A stretch of 64,000 bases of DNA, from assembly GCF_000966265.1 (NCBI RefSeq), contig NZ_LANF01000019.1, positions 186,001 through 250,000 of the forward strand, written 5' to 3'. Under the pieces are notes generated by a model. It was not told the DNA's origin. It saw only the letters and a list, made by a program, of their open reading frames with translations, and did not search any database. Below are positions 22,465 through 30,564 of this stretch, piece after piece. A program made the translations under genes and the position numbers. The number at the start of each line of letters is the position of its first letter. Within the stretch, counting starts at the first letter, position 1. This stretch comes from Palaeococcus ferrophilus DSM 13482. GTDB lineage: Archaea; Methanobacteriota_B; Thermococci; Thermococcales; Thermococcaceae.

Positions 22465-23170
22465 GCCTTCTGGCCCTCAACCTTTCAACTTTTCTCCCCT
22501 TTGAGACCGTTAGCTTGAACGTGGTGGGCTCAAACCCCTCTTCGGGGGACATCATGAGGTGCAGTCTCTCCTCAATGCCCTTTTCACGCAACGCGGACGT
22601 CCCCAAGAAGACGTAATCGCTTATCCCTGCCACCCATGCGACGGTTTTTTCAGAGACGACGTCCTTGTTAACAAGGAGTATCAACGTTGAGTCGGGGGCA
22701 TCAATTCTCCTGAGGGCGATAGTTTGATTGAGGAGCCTTAACGTGGGCTCTTCTCCAAGCATGAGGGCCGCTCCATCCAGCGTATACACGAGCCGTATGA
22801 TCTGTCTGCCCTCCAGGTTCGGCTTTAGCTTCTCGTATATCCGGGATATCTTCGGGTTTATGGTCGCGGGGTCAACGCTGTCGAGCAGAAAAACGTTCTT
22901 GAGGGAGCAATCCCTGCCGTATTTGGAACCAAACAGGTCTATCACCGCGACGTTGTCTTCTCGGATTGCCTCTTTAAGGTTGTAGCCCAGGAACTCGAAC
23001 TTTTTGACGAGCTTTTGCACAGGGATGTTGTAGTTGGAGATCACCCCGAAGGCACCTTCGTTGAGTCCCCTCACCAGAAGGGCGAAACCCACTGCCCATG
23101 CCACCGAGAACTTGTCATATATCACGCTTATGATAACATCCTCTTGAGGTATGTTGAGAATATCCTCCAT
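22454..23170 (-). CDS. DUF257-like Thermococcales protein, RecA/KaiC-like fold suspected
   Basis: A 238-residue protein resembling the Pyrococcus/Thermococcus DUF257 group. It shows alternating hydrophobic strands and helices: [25 protein letters not shown], then [29 protein letters not shown] and [18 protein letters not shown]. This layout is like a degenerate KaiC/RadA ATPase core without a recognisable Walker A. The C-terminus ([20 protein letters not shown]) is basic. Function unknown. The start follows GGGGTGG. It converges on thrS with an 11-nt overlap. Confidence 0.5.
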   Translation of the reverse strand: MEDILNIPQEDVIISVIYDKFSVAWAVGFALLVRGLNEGAFGVISNYNIPVQKLVKKFEFLGYNLKEAIREDNVAVIDLFGSKYGRDCSLKNVFLLDSVDPATINPKISRIYEKLKPNLEGRQIIRLVYTLDGAALMLGEEPTLRLLNQTIALRRIDAPDSTLILLVNKDVVSEKTVAWVAGISDYVFLGTSALREKGIEERLHLMMSPEEGFEPTTFKLTVSKGRKVERLRARRLSP

Positions 23171-23223
23171 CCCCGCCACCCCTGATGGCGGGTTTTCGCA
23201 AATGGTATAAAAGGGTATCGAAG

Positions 23224-23910
23224 CTACTCCTCTTCCATTGGGGTTATGCCCCTGAACATCTCCTTTATGAACGCCTTCGCCTCCTTGCTGAGCTCGCTCT
23301 CCTTGACCTCCTTGCCGAACTTATTGAAGACCTTGCCCCTGATGAAGTTGAGTTCGAAGACCTCGTAGAGCTCCTCGTTCCTGTCCGCGATGTTTACCCC
23401 GTGCTCCTCCATGTGGTCGGGCACGCTGTCTATGTCAACGTACTTACCGCACTTCTCGCACTTGTAGAACTGCCAGAACACGTAGTCCTGCCCGCTGGTC
23501 ATGTTGTTGCGGAGGTGATCTACCATAAGGCCGCCGAGGTATTCGTAGTAGTCCTCCTGGATGAGCTTGCCGTCGTCCGCGACCACCTTGAAGCCGTGCC
23601 ACACTATGTGGTCGTTTATGTCAACGAGGGTAGAGCGGAGGTAGTTGATGCTGACTATGAAGGTTCCATTCTGGATGTAGAACACGCCCCTCTTCGGAAC
23701 AACCACGATGTCTATTCCGTAGCCTTCTTTGCTCTCGCTGAGCTTCTCGGCCTCTTCCCTGGTTGAGGCGAACTTAATTCTCACCGGAAGCTCGCTCTTC
23801 TTGTGAACCCCAAGGAGTTCCTCCCCGAGGATGTCCCACCTGTAGTCGTCAAGGCTTCTAACGCGTGCGTAGGCGTTCTTGACCTCTGGCTTCAGCCCGT
23901 CGTAGTTCAT
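23224..23910 (-). CDS. conserved hypothetical protein with Cys/His zinc-finger-like motif
   Basis: A 228-residue cytosolic protein I do not recognise beyond Thermococcales. The first half is alpha/beta with long strands (YGIDIVVVPKRGVFYIQNGTFIVSINY). Near residue 150 lies CEKCGKYVDIDSVPDHMEEH, a C-x2-C-x11-H-x4-H zinc-finger-like pattern. The C-terminus is helical and charged. AGGTGGTGTGA precedes the ATG. No operon partner on either side: the same-strand DUF257-like gene is 53 nt downstream and the MFS gene is divergent. Confidence 0.6.
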   Translation of the reverse strand: MNYDGLKPEVKNAYARVRSLDDYRWDILGEELLGVHKKSELPVRIKFASTREEAEKLSESKEGYGIDIVVVPKRGVFYIQNGTFIVSINYLRSTLVDINDHIVWHGFKVVADDGKLIQEDYYEYLGGLMVDHLRNNMTSGQDYVFWQFYKCEKCGKYVDIDSVPDHMEEHGVNIADRNEELYEVFELNFIRGKVFNKFGKEVKESELSKEAKAFIKEMFRGITPMEEE

Positions 23911-24052
23911 TCACACCACCTGATGGCTACTAGCCGGGAGATTATTTAAGCCTTGCCGGAAAAGTTTAAAAAGCATAGAAGGGGCGGTGTAGGCTCGGGT
24001 TCTTGAGGGGAATGGGCCTTCACACTTCCGCAGCTCACTTCCAACCAACAAC

Positions 24053-24078
24053 CTTATAAACTGATATATCGTTCGATA
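24053..24078 (+). promoter_or_regulatory. TATA box and palindromic operator candidate of the MFS exporter
   Basis: CTTATAAAC (24053-24061) is the TATA box. Six bases further lies TATCG-TT-CGATA (24067-24078), a perfect 5-bp inverted repeat that would sit between TATA box and transcription start, the usual place for an archaeal repressor site. Confidence 0.5.
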
Positions 24079-24093
24079 GGTCGGTGATGAAAA

Positions 24094-25578
24094 ATGCAGG
24101 TTGTCGAGAAGGGTGAGACATACGACCTCTCATACGCGAAGAAAGCCATGTTCGTTGTCGTCCTGTTGCCTCTCCTCATCATGTACACCGAGGCAATGCT
24201 CACGCCCGCTTTGCCCACAATCCAGAAGGAGTTCACGATAAACCCCAACGACGTCAGCTGGGTTCTGACCATATATCTCCTCGTCGGAACGGTCAGCGTG
24301 GCCCTCTTCGGGAAGCTCGGCGACATGTACGGGAAAAAGAGGATGTTTCTGGTAGCGTTGGGATTCTACACAGCGGGCGTCATCCTCAACGGCTTCGCGC
24401 CGAGCTTCCAGTGGCTGCTCGTAACGAGGGCCATCCAGGGCTTTGGAATGGCTATCTTCCCTCTCGCTTTCTCCCTCGTCCGTGAGGAGTTCCCGCCGAG
24501 CATGGTGCCTCAGGTGCAGGGAATGATAAGCGCCATGTTCGGCGTCGGTATGGTCATAGCGCTCCCGCTTGGGGCCTACGTTACTCAGAACTACGGGTGG
24601 AGGTGGACGTACCACTCGGCCGCGCCCTTCGCCGTGCTGATGTTTTTCCTCGCCTGGATGATACTACGGGAGAGCCGCTATATAAACCCCGGAAAGATTG
24701 ACTGGGTCGGAGTGCTCCTTCTTACGGTCGCCGTTGTTCCCCTGCTCGTGGGCGTCACGAGAGCCCCTAACGTCGGCTGGACTGCAAGGGAAACCCTAAC
24801 CCTCTTCGGGGTGGGTATAATCGGTACAGTTCTCCTCGCCCTCTGGGAGAGGAGAGTGGAAAACCCGCTGCTGCCCCTTAAGATAATCTCCTCGAGAAAC
24901 CCCGCGATAGTCAACCTCGGCATAATGTTCGCCGCCTTCGGAATCTCCATGATGAGTCAGGCGAACACCTACATCCTCCAGCTTCCGGCACCGTACGGCT
25001 TCGGCAAGACGATACTCCAGAGCGGCCTCCTCATGACGCCGATGGCCCTCACGATGCTGGTAATAGCCCCGATAGCGGGCAAGCTGATGCCGAAGACGGG
25101 AGCAAAGCCCATAGCGGTAACCGGAGCCCTGACCGCCAGCGCAGGCCTCGCATTCATGTCGAAGTACGCGACGACGCTCTCCCTGGGGCAGTTCGTGGGC
25201 ATGATATCCCTCATCGGGGCGGGCATAACGCTAATGAACATATCCCTCATCAACGTGCTGGTCTTCTCAGTCCCGCCGAGGATGATGGGCGTGGCAACAG
25301 GCTCCAACAGCCTCTTCAGGAACTTCGGTTCAACCTGGGGGCCGGCAATAGCGGGAACGGTGATGAGCACCTACTACGTTCTCTTCCACCCTCCGAGGGC
25401 ACCGGCCTTCGTCCAGATCAGAATCCCGACGGAAGAGGCCTACCGCGTGCTCTTTGGAGGAGCCGCTGGAGTCTATCTCTTCCTTGCTCTCCTCGTACTG
25501 GGAGTAAGGGAGGTTATGAAGGGAGGAAAAATCCACGAGGTTGAAGATGGGGGCGAGAAAGAGGTCGTGGTGGAGTGA
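24094..25578 (+). CDS. MFS multidrug exporter, DHA2 (14-segment) type
   Basis: A 494-residue major facilitator. Fourteen hydrophobic segments are predicted. Motif A is GKLGDMYGKKRMFLVAL, between segments 2 and 3; the drug-exporter motif C-like region is GVGMVIALPLGAYVTQNYGWRWTYH. TPALPTIQKEF at the first periplasmic loop is the DHA2 signature. It probably exports hydrophobic or cationic compounds by proton antiport. The start follows GGTGATGAAAA. The palindrome in its promoter suggests substrate-inducible control by a regulator encoded elsewhere. A T-rich stretch (CTCTTTTCTTTTGTTT) after the stop is the likely terminator. Confidence 0.88.
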   Translation: MQVVEKGETYDLSYAKKAMFVVVLLPLLIMYTEAMLTPALPTIQKEFTINPNDVSWVLTIYLLVGTVSVALFGKLGDMYGKKRMFLVALGFYTAGVILNGFAPSFQWLLVTRAIQGFGMAIFPLAFSLVREEFPPSMVPQVQGMISAMFGVGMVIALPLGAYVTQNYGWRWTYHSAAPFAVLMFFLAWMILRESRYINPGKIDWVGVLLLTVAVVPLLVGVTRAPNVGWTARETLTLFGVGIIGTVLLALWERRVENPLLPLKIISSRNPAIVNLGIMFAAFGISMMSQANTYILQLPAPYGFGKTILQSGLLMTPMALTMLVIAPIAGKLMPKTGAKPIAVTGALTASAGLAFMSKYATTLSLGQFVGMISLIGAGITLMNISLINVLVFSVPPRMMGVATGSNSLFRNFGSTWGPAIAGTVMSTYYVLFHPPRAPAFVQIRIPTEEAYRVLFGGAAGVYLFLALLVLGVREVMKGGKIHEVEDGGEKEVVVE

Positions 25579-25962
25579 TGCTCTTCACTCTTTTCTTTTG
25601 TTTCGTTCATTTCCAATAACTCCCCGATATCCCCAGCCTCCCCGTGCTTTCAGAAACCTCTGCCCTTGAGAGTGACCTTTGGGAGTGTGGGTCTTACCTT
25701 GTTTGGGTCTGCCTTCTCAACGCTTCTTCCCATTCTGATGGTTAGCATTGTGATTGATACAAACTTTTGGAAAAGTCCCTCTTATGCCATCTTTCAAGTG
25801 ATTAAACTGCAAAAAACGTAGTGCTTAAGCCATACATAACAAAACGTATTTATACAAAGTTAACCTTGTCCTACATTGGGAATCACGAGCCATTCTTAAT
25901 CACTGAAATTCATTTCCAAACTTTCGGTTCTTCGTCCAACGGTCGTTTTGGAGGGGAACAAT
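25579..25962. other. intergenic region with terminator-like T tract and promoter
   Basis: No supported gene. It holds the T-rich end of the MFS transcript (25581-25606), about 230 nt without recognisable signals, then AAAACGTATTTATAC (TATA box about 25847-25855) and a leader of roughly 85 nt before the next ATG. Confidence 0.5.
25847..25855 (+). promoter_or_regulatory. TATA box of the secreted DNRLRE/caspase-like gene
   Basis: TATTTATAC preceded by the purine-rich AAAACG (BRE-like). The expected start near 25880 leaves an unusually long leader for this genome. Confidence 0.5.
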
Positions 25963-28110
25963 ATGCGGAAAGCTGCGGCCTTTGTTGTTGGCCTTTTGGT
26001 TCTCGGGGCCCTTGCTGGCCTCGGCCTGAGTGATGGTTTTCCAGGGATCGTCATTCCCCCAATCATCATTCCTCCGGCCATCCTCAACTCCAGGAACGTT
26101 ACCCTCATAGCGGACGCCGACACCTACGTCTCCGAGGCTCTCCCCCGGGACAACTTCGAGGAGGAATTCTACCTCCGTGTGGGCTACGACGGCTCTGAGT
26201 TCGGGGGCCTCTGGTACTCCTACGTTTGGTTCAACCTGAGCGAAATCCCGCAGGACACGAACGTAACCGCCGCATACATGTGCATCTACCTCAAAAACCA
26301 GGTGCCTGCTCGCAATGACCTTGTGAGCGCCTACGATGTGAGGGTTGCGGTGCCCGGCGACTCATGGAGTGAAGAGCGCGTCACATGGAACAACCGTCCA
26401 TCCATAGCAAAGAACGTCTCCTCCCTGAAGATCGACCGCGGGACGGAGAGGTACTACTGCTGGGACGTGAGTGACGAGGTGAAGTACTGGGTCTCGACGC
26501 CCTACATTGGATGCCCCACTCCAGCATGCCTCAGCATGCCCACGAACAAGGGTTTCGTGATATACACCGACGACCTCCCCACCACTGCCTTCTTCGATTT
26601 TGAGAGCAGGGAGAACATCCATCCACCCAAGCTGGTCATCTACTACAACTCCCCCGGGGAGCTCAACGTAACGGAGTCCAGCGGAGCTGTTGCGAACGAC
26701 ACAATTCCTCCCTCTATAATCATATCCGAGGTGATGGAAGGGTTGAACTTCAAGGACTGCGAAATCCGCATCACGGACAACCATGGAATAAAAGGCATAA
26801 GGATTTACGAGAACGGGGAGCTGCTTTTCTCCGAGGATGACTACCGGTACACGAATTACAGGAAGGAGCTTAGGGTGGAAAGCTATGGGGACCACGTCAT
26901 TAGGGTCGTGGCCCTCGATTACGGTGGCAACAGCGCCGAGGAGACCCATGGAGTGCACATCGGAGGATACCACCCTCCTAAAGTTTCCATAAAATTTGAG
27001 CCGGAGCATCCAGCGATCGGTGACATTGTCGCGATAGAGGTCACCGCCGACTCCCTTCCCCAGAGACTGACCAGAATGCAGGTCTATGTCAACTCCACGC
27101 CCATGGACTTTCAGGTTCTTGAGGACACTCCCATGCTCCAGTACAAGTTCAACAAGACCTATTACATAAGGGCGGAGAGAGGAGTAAGGGCGTACACCGT
27201 CACCGCCTACGCCTATGACGAGGAGAATCTTCTCACAATAGAAAACGAAACAACGCTGGTAGGCAGGTGCAACGACATGGTGCTCAACCAGAATGAGGAG
27301 GGGGTGGACTGCGGTGGCGTCTGCGACGACTGCAACCCCTATGAATACGGTCTTGTCTCCGTGGGCTACTATGAGCCGCCATGTGAGCAGCACGACATTG
27401 GGGATATATACTACATTGTCCACGGCTTTGGGAACAACCTCCCCGAGAGGTGGGTAAAGAAATTTGACCGCTCGTGGAGCGCCGCCTACGAGCGCATGTT
27501 CCGGGATAAGAACTGTAGTAGGTGGGTGAACAACAGCACAGTTTTTGGGGAGGATGACCTCTACGTGGACAGCGTTGACCTGGTCTTCTACGGAGGACAC
27601 GGTGGTATGTCAAATGGAACCAGAGGTGGGGTCTCCTCCTGGGTGTACACGGGAGCCTTTGGGGTGAAGAAAGACTCATGTAGCATGCTAAGCTGGTACC
27701 TGCGCTTTGACGAAGACCTGGACTGGCTGATACTCTACTCCTGCCACTCCCTTGAGAACAGCGACGGAAATAATCAGTGGCTGGAGGCATGGAACGGGAC
27801 CTTCCACGGCCTTCACATGATAATGGGCTTCAATGGAGTAGCGTGGATTGGGTGGACAACCATCGAAATCGGCGAGGACTTCGCCGACAACCTCAAGGAC
27901 GGCGATACCTTCGCGCAGGCGTGGCTCGATGCGGCAACGGACTGGGCGTGCTGCAACAAGCCAGCAGTGATGGCGGTGAATCCGTACGTTCTTGACCACG
28001 ACCATCTGCCTGGCGAGGGCGAGGTCGTTTACGTGCCGAACGAAAAGGCAGACCCCTCCAGAATGGTGTGGGTTGGTTACACTGACTGCTGGGGGCTTGA
28101 CAGCTGCTGA
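25963..28110 (+). CDS. secreted protein with DNRLRE domain and caspase/gingipain-like (DUF6345-like) domain
   Basis: A 715-residue exported protein. The signal peptide MRKAAAFVVGLLVLGALAG is followed by a repetitive Pro/Ile stretch (IVIPPIIIPP). Residues about 35-225 form a DNRLRE-type beta domain (ADADTYVSEALPRDNF, WNNRPS, SRENIHPPKLVIYY). Ig-like segments follow to about 440, then a Cys-rich motif (CNDMVLNQNEEGVDCGGVCDDC). The C-terminal domain carries VDLVFYGGHGG (His546) and WLILYSCHSL (Cys594), the His/Cys arrangement of clan CD peptidases, plus GLHMIMGF as in DUF6345 proteins. It may be a surface protease. GGAGGGG sets the start; the next gene follows after 10 nt. Confidence 0.65.
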   Translation: MRKAAAFVVGLLVLGALAGLGLSDGFPGIVIPPIIIPPAILNSRNVTLIADADTYVSEALPRDNFEEEFYLRVGYDGSEFGGLWYSYVWFNLSEIPQDTNVTAAYMCIYLKNQVPARNDLVSAYDVRVAVPGDSWSEERVTWNNRPSIAKNVSSLKIDRGTERYYCWDVSDEVKYWVSTPYIGCPTPACLSMPTNKGFVIYTDDLPTTAFFDFESRENIHPPKLVIYYNSPGELNVTESSGAVANDTIPPSIIISEVMEGLNFKDCEIRITDNHGIKGIRIYENGELLFSEDDYRYTNYRKELRVESYGDHVIRVVALDYGGNSAEETHGVHIGGYHPPKVSIKFEPEHPAIGDIVAIEVTADSLPQRLTRMQVYVNSTPMDFQVLEDTPMLQYKFNKTYYIRAERGVRAYTVTAYAYDEENLLTIENETTLVGRCNDMVLNQNEEGVDCGGVCDDCNPYEYGLVSVGYYEPPCEQHDIGDIYYIVHGFGNNLPERWVKKFDRSWSAAYERMFRDKNCSRWVNNSTVFGEDDLYVDSVDLVFYGGHGGMSNGTRGGVSSWVYTGAFGVKKDSCSMLSWYLRFDEDLDWLILYSCHSLENSDGNNQWLEAWNGTFHGLHMIMGFNGVAWIGWTTIEIGEDFADNLKDGDTFAQAWLDAATDWACCNKPAVMAVNPYVLDHDHLPGEGEVVYVPNEKADPSRMVWVGYTDCWGLDSC

Positions 28111-28120
28111 GGTGAGGAAG

Positions 28121-29176
28121 ATGGGAAAGGGAGCTGTTGCTGCAATTCTAATCCTCGTGCTCATCGCGGCGGCCTACTTCACCCTTCAGAACTTTGGAAC
28201 ACCCGGAACATCGGGAAGCGAAACCCCAACGAAAACGGAGACGGTGACGGAGACCATAAGCGAGAGCTCGACCTCGACCTATACGGTTACCGAGACGGTG
28301 AGCGAGACCCCCACGGAGAGTTCCCCTCCATCGCAAACGAAAACTCCAGCGCCAACGAGGGAGGAGCTCGAGAAGGAGTTCGGCTACAAAATAACCGCTA
28401 CTCTACCAGAGATTCCCGAGAAGAGCCCCGTGGTCGTTCTTGACAGGCCGGAGGTAAACGGGGAGTACGCCATAACCGTGGCCAGGGCCTTCAACGTCGA
28501 ACCCAAGAACGTCACGGAGAGGAGCAACTACTACCGCGTCTTCGACGGAAGGTACGCGGTGAAGGTCTACAAAAAATCGGGGGCAGTCTTCTACCAGGAC
28601 ACAGAGAGGCTCTTCAAGCTCTCCAAGGGGAATTACTCCCTAACCGATGATGAGGCGAGGAGGATAGCCGACCAGGTGCTCGAACGCTACAACCTCCTGC
28701 CCTCTGATCCCAGGGATAAAGCATACTTCTACAACATAAGACACCTCTACAGCGCCACCGGGAGCGGGGAGACGAGGATAGAGGACACAGAGGTCATCTA
28801 CCGGCGCAAGATAAACGGCATCCCCGTTCTCGGCCCGGGATCGATGATGGTGGTCTACCTCGACAACGAGGGGAACCTCATAGGCCTGTACCGCGACTGG
28901 AAGCCCCTAAAGGAGCTCACCGGTGAGATGCCCAACGACGGCATAGAGACGGCCTTTTCGAGGATGAAGACGCTCGACGACTCGCGGAACCTCACCACAT
29001 CGGACATAACGGTTTACTCCGCGGCCTTCGGCTACTACGACGGCGGCAGATACTCAGGGCAGAGCTACCTCCAGCCCTCCCTGATCTTCAAGAGGGACTA
29101 CGGTGAAAACGAGATTATATACGCCTATATCGCCGTCCCGACCCTTAAGGAGCCCATGGAAGAAATGAAAGGGTAG
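28121..29176 (+). CDS. membrane-anchored protein with Thr-rich stalk, partner of the caspase-like protein
   Basis: A 351-residue protein with an N-terminal membrane anchor (GAVAAILILVLIAAAYFTL), a Thr/Ser/Glu-rich stalk (about residues 25-80, with ETVTETISESSTSTYTVTE), and an alpha/beta domain. The domain contains RKINGIPVLGPGSMMVVYLDNEGNLIGLYRDWKPL, which recalls PepSY/FTP propeptide-type inhibitory modules; this is inference. The GGTGAGG ribosome binding site overlaps the stop region of the preceding gene and the gap is 10 nt, so both are likely made together. It could be an inhibitor, chaperone or docking partner of the secreted peptidase. It converges with mtnA at 6 nt. Confidence 0.6.
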   Translation: MGKGAVAAILILVLIAAAYFTLQNFGTPGTSGSETPTKTETVTETISESSTSTYTVTETVSETPTESSPPSQTKTPAPTREELEKEFGYKITATLPEIPEKSPVVVLDRPEVNGEYAITVARAFNVEPKNVTERSNYYRVFDGRYAVKVYKKSGAVFYQDTERLFKLSKGNYSLTDDEARRIADQVLERYNLLPSDPRDKAYFYNIRHLYSATGSGETRIEDTEVIYRRKINGIPVLGPGSMMVVYLDNEGNLIGLYRDWKPLKELTGEMPNDGIETAFSRMKTLDDSRNLTTSDITVYSAAFGYYDGGRYSGQSYLQPSLIFKRDYGENEIIYAYIAVPTLKEPMEEMKG

Positions 29177-29182
29177 GGCTTT

Positions 29183-30250
29183 TCATTCTTTGAACAATTT
29201 TTTCAGATTCCTTTCGAAGGGCGGCCACACTACACCTTGGTCGGTGATTATCCCGGTCAGGTACTTGTGGGGTGTCACGTCAAAGGCGGGGTTGTAAACG
29301 TCCACATCTGGAGCTATCTTGCAGCCGCCGCAGGTGAGAACCTCCTCGGGCTTGCGCTCCTCTATGGGTATCTCCTTCCCGCTCTTGAGGCTCATGTCTA
29401 TCGTCGAGAGCGGCGCGACCGTGAAGAAGGGAATCCCGTGCTCCCTCGCGAGAACCGCCAGGCTGTACGTCCCTATCTTGTTGGCGAAGTCTCCGTTGGC
29501 AACTATCCTGTCGGCGCCGACGATGATGGCATCGACTTTACCCTGTTGCATCACGAAGCCCGCCATGTTATCGCTTATGAGCTTTAGGAGAATGCCGTCG
29601 TAGTGGTACTCCCAGGCTGAGAGTCTCGCGCCCTGGAGGACGGGTCTCGTCTCGTCCACCCAGAGGAGCTTCAGCGTTCCATCGCGGTGCATGACCCTCA
29701 GAACTGCACCGACGGTTCCGAGCTGAACCGTTGCAAGGCTTCCCGCGTTGCAGTGGGTTAGAACGTTCCCCTCAGGGAGAACCTCGGCACCGTAGTGACC
29801 CATCCTGAGGTTAGCTTCCACATCTTCGTCCGCTATCTTCCCCGCTTCCGCGACTATGAGCCTCTTTATCTCGTCGAGGTTGTCTTCCATATGCTCCTCT
29901 ACGAGACCCTTTATCCTGTTGAGCGCCCAGAAGAGGTTCACCGCTGTAGGTCTCGTGTTCTTGAGCCTCTCGTAGGCCGAATAAAACCCATCCATGAACT
30001 CGTCCTTTGTTTTAGCGTTGGAAGTGTCCGCGTAGAGGGCCAATCCAAAGGCGGCAGCGGCACCTATCGCCGGAGCACCGCGAACCTTCATGGTAATGAT
30101 AGCCTCGGCGACCTCATCGATGGTTCTGAGCTCTATCGTCTTAAACTCTCTCGGGAGGAGGGTCTGGTCGATCATGACAACCCTTCCCCTCTCGTAGGTC
30201 ACGCTCCTCGGGAGCCTCGTGAGTTCCTCGGGCCTGTACCTCATCTCCAT
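29183..30250 (-). CDS. mtnA: S-methyl-5-thioribose-1-phosphate isomerase
   Basis: A 355-residue member of the eIF2B/MtnA fold that isomerises methylthioribose 1-phosphate to the ribulose form in methionine salvage. Seen: RGAPAIGAAAAFGLAL, TAVNLFWALNR, the catalytic cysteine in THCNAGSLATVQLGT, and the catalytic aspartate in VGADRIVANGDFANKIGTYSLA. The length fits MtnA better than the shorter archaeal ribose-1,5-bisphosphate isomerase, a paralogue to keep in mind. The start MEMRYRPEE is chosen because GGGGTG lies 6 nt upstream; ATG two codons earlier is possible. That ribosome binding site lies inside a hairpin. Confidence 0.9.
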   Translation of the reverse strand: MEMRYRPEELTRLPRSVTYERGRVVMIDQTLLPREFKTIELRTIDEVAEAIITMKVRGAPAIGAAAAFGLALYADTSNAKTKDEFMDGFYSAYERLKNTRPTAVNLFWALNRIKGLVEEHMEDNLDEIKRLIVAEAGKIADEDVEANLRMGHYGAEVLPEGNVLTHCNAGSLATVQLGTVGAVLRVMHRDGTLKLLWVDETRPVLQGARLSAWEYHYDGILLKLISDNMAGFVMQQGKVDAIIVGADRIVANGDFANKIGTYSLAVLAREHGIPFFTVAPLSTIDMSLKSGKEIPIEERKPEEVLTCGGCKIAPDVDVYNPAFDVTPHKYLTGIITDQGVVWPPFERNLKKLFKE

Positions 30251-30257
30251 GAGCATC

Positions 30258-30276
30258 ACCCCAAAGATGTTGGGGT
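30258..30276 (-). promoter_or_regulatory. hairpin sequestering the mtnA ribosome binding site
   Basis: On the mRNA strand ACCCCAA-CATCT-TTGGGGT forms a perfect 7-bp stem with a 5-nt loop. Its 3' arm is the Shine-Dalgarno GGGGTG of mtnA. Opening of the stem would be required for initiation, so it may control translation. Confidence 0.5.
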
Positions 30277-30423
30277 TGGCCCTTAAAATCCGTTCGGTCA
30301 GGTTATCTCACTCGGAACCATCATGCCTAGGGAGAGAACGGTTTTGTTCCGTCCGTAACCGTTGTTTAACGCCCGGAACCCCTAAAAGCTCCCATGAAAT
30401 GCCTGATTTAACGAAGATAAACG

Positions 30424-30442
30424 GTTAAAAACATTTTTTAAC
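30424..30442. repeat. A/T inverted repeat
   Basis: GTTAAAAA-CAT-TTTTTAAC is an 8-bp inverted repeat about 90 nt upstream of the next promoter. It could be a regulator site or the end of a transcript. Confidence 0.35.
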
Positions 30443-30444
30443 GT

Positions 30445-30465
30445 TCTTCCGGCAAAAACGGAAGA
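30445..30465. repeat. 7-bp perfect inverted repeat (hairpin)
   Basis: TCTTCCG-GCAAAAA-CGGAAGA forms a perfect 7-bp stem with a 7-nt loop, 2 nt after the preceding A/T repeat. No T tract follows on the plus strand. Confidence 0.4.
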
Positions 30466-30510
30466 TGCTGCCTTCTCTGTGAACAATCAGTAATTTACGC
30501 AAACGATTTC

Positions 30511-30540
30511 GTGAAAAAAGCTTAAATAGGACTTTTTCAC
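30511..30540 (+). promoter_or_regulatory. 8-bp inverted repeat flanking the TATA box of the cell-wall-binding-repeat gene
   Basis: GTGAAAAA (30511-30518) and TTTTTCAC (30533-30540) are exact inverted copies separated by 14 bp that contain AGCTTAAATAGG, the TATA box. A dimeric regulator here would block TBP access. Confidence 0.55.
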
Positions 30541-30564
30541 TACATAATAGCGAGGTGATGTGGT

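Larger units (their letters stand above)
30251..30564. other. divergent intergenic region rich in inverted repeats
   Basis: No gene is supported. The region holds the mtnA leader hairpin, a TTTTAAG element (30281-30288, minus) as likely mtnA TATA box, two further inverted repeats and an 8-bp palindrome around the TATA box of the plus-strand gene. All are listed separately. Confidence 0.55.

Noticed and set aside
25821-26033. 70-codon frame overlapping the start of the secreted DNRLRE gene
   Set aside because: It starts inside the promoter region and ends within the signal peptide coding region of a well supported gene in another frame.
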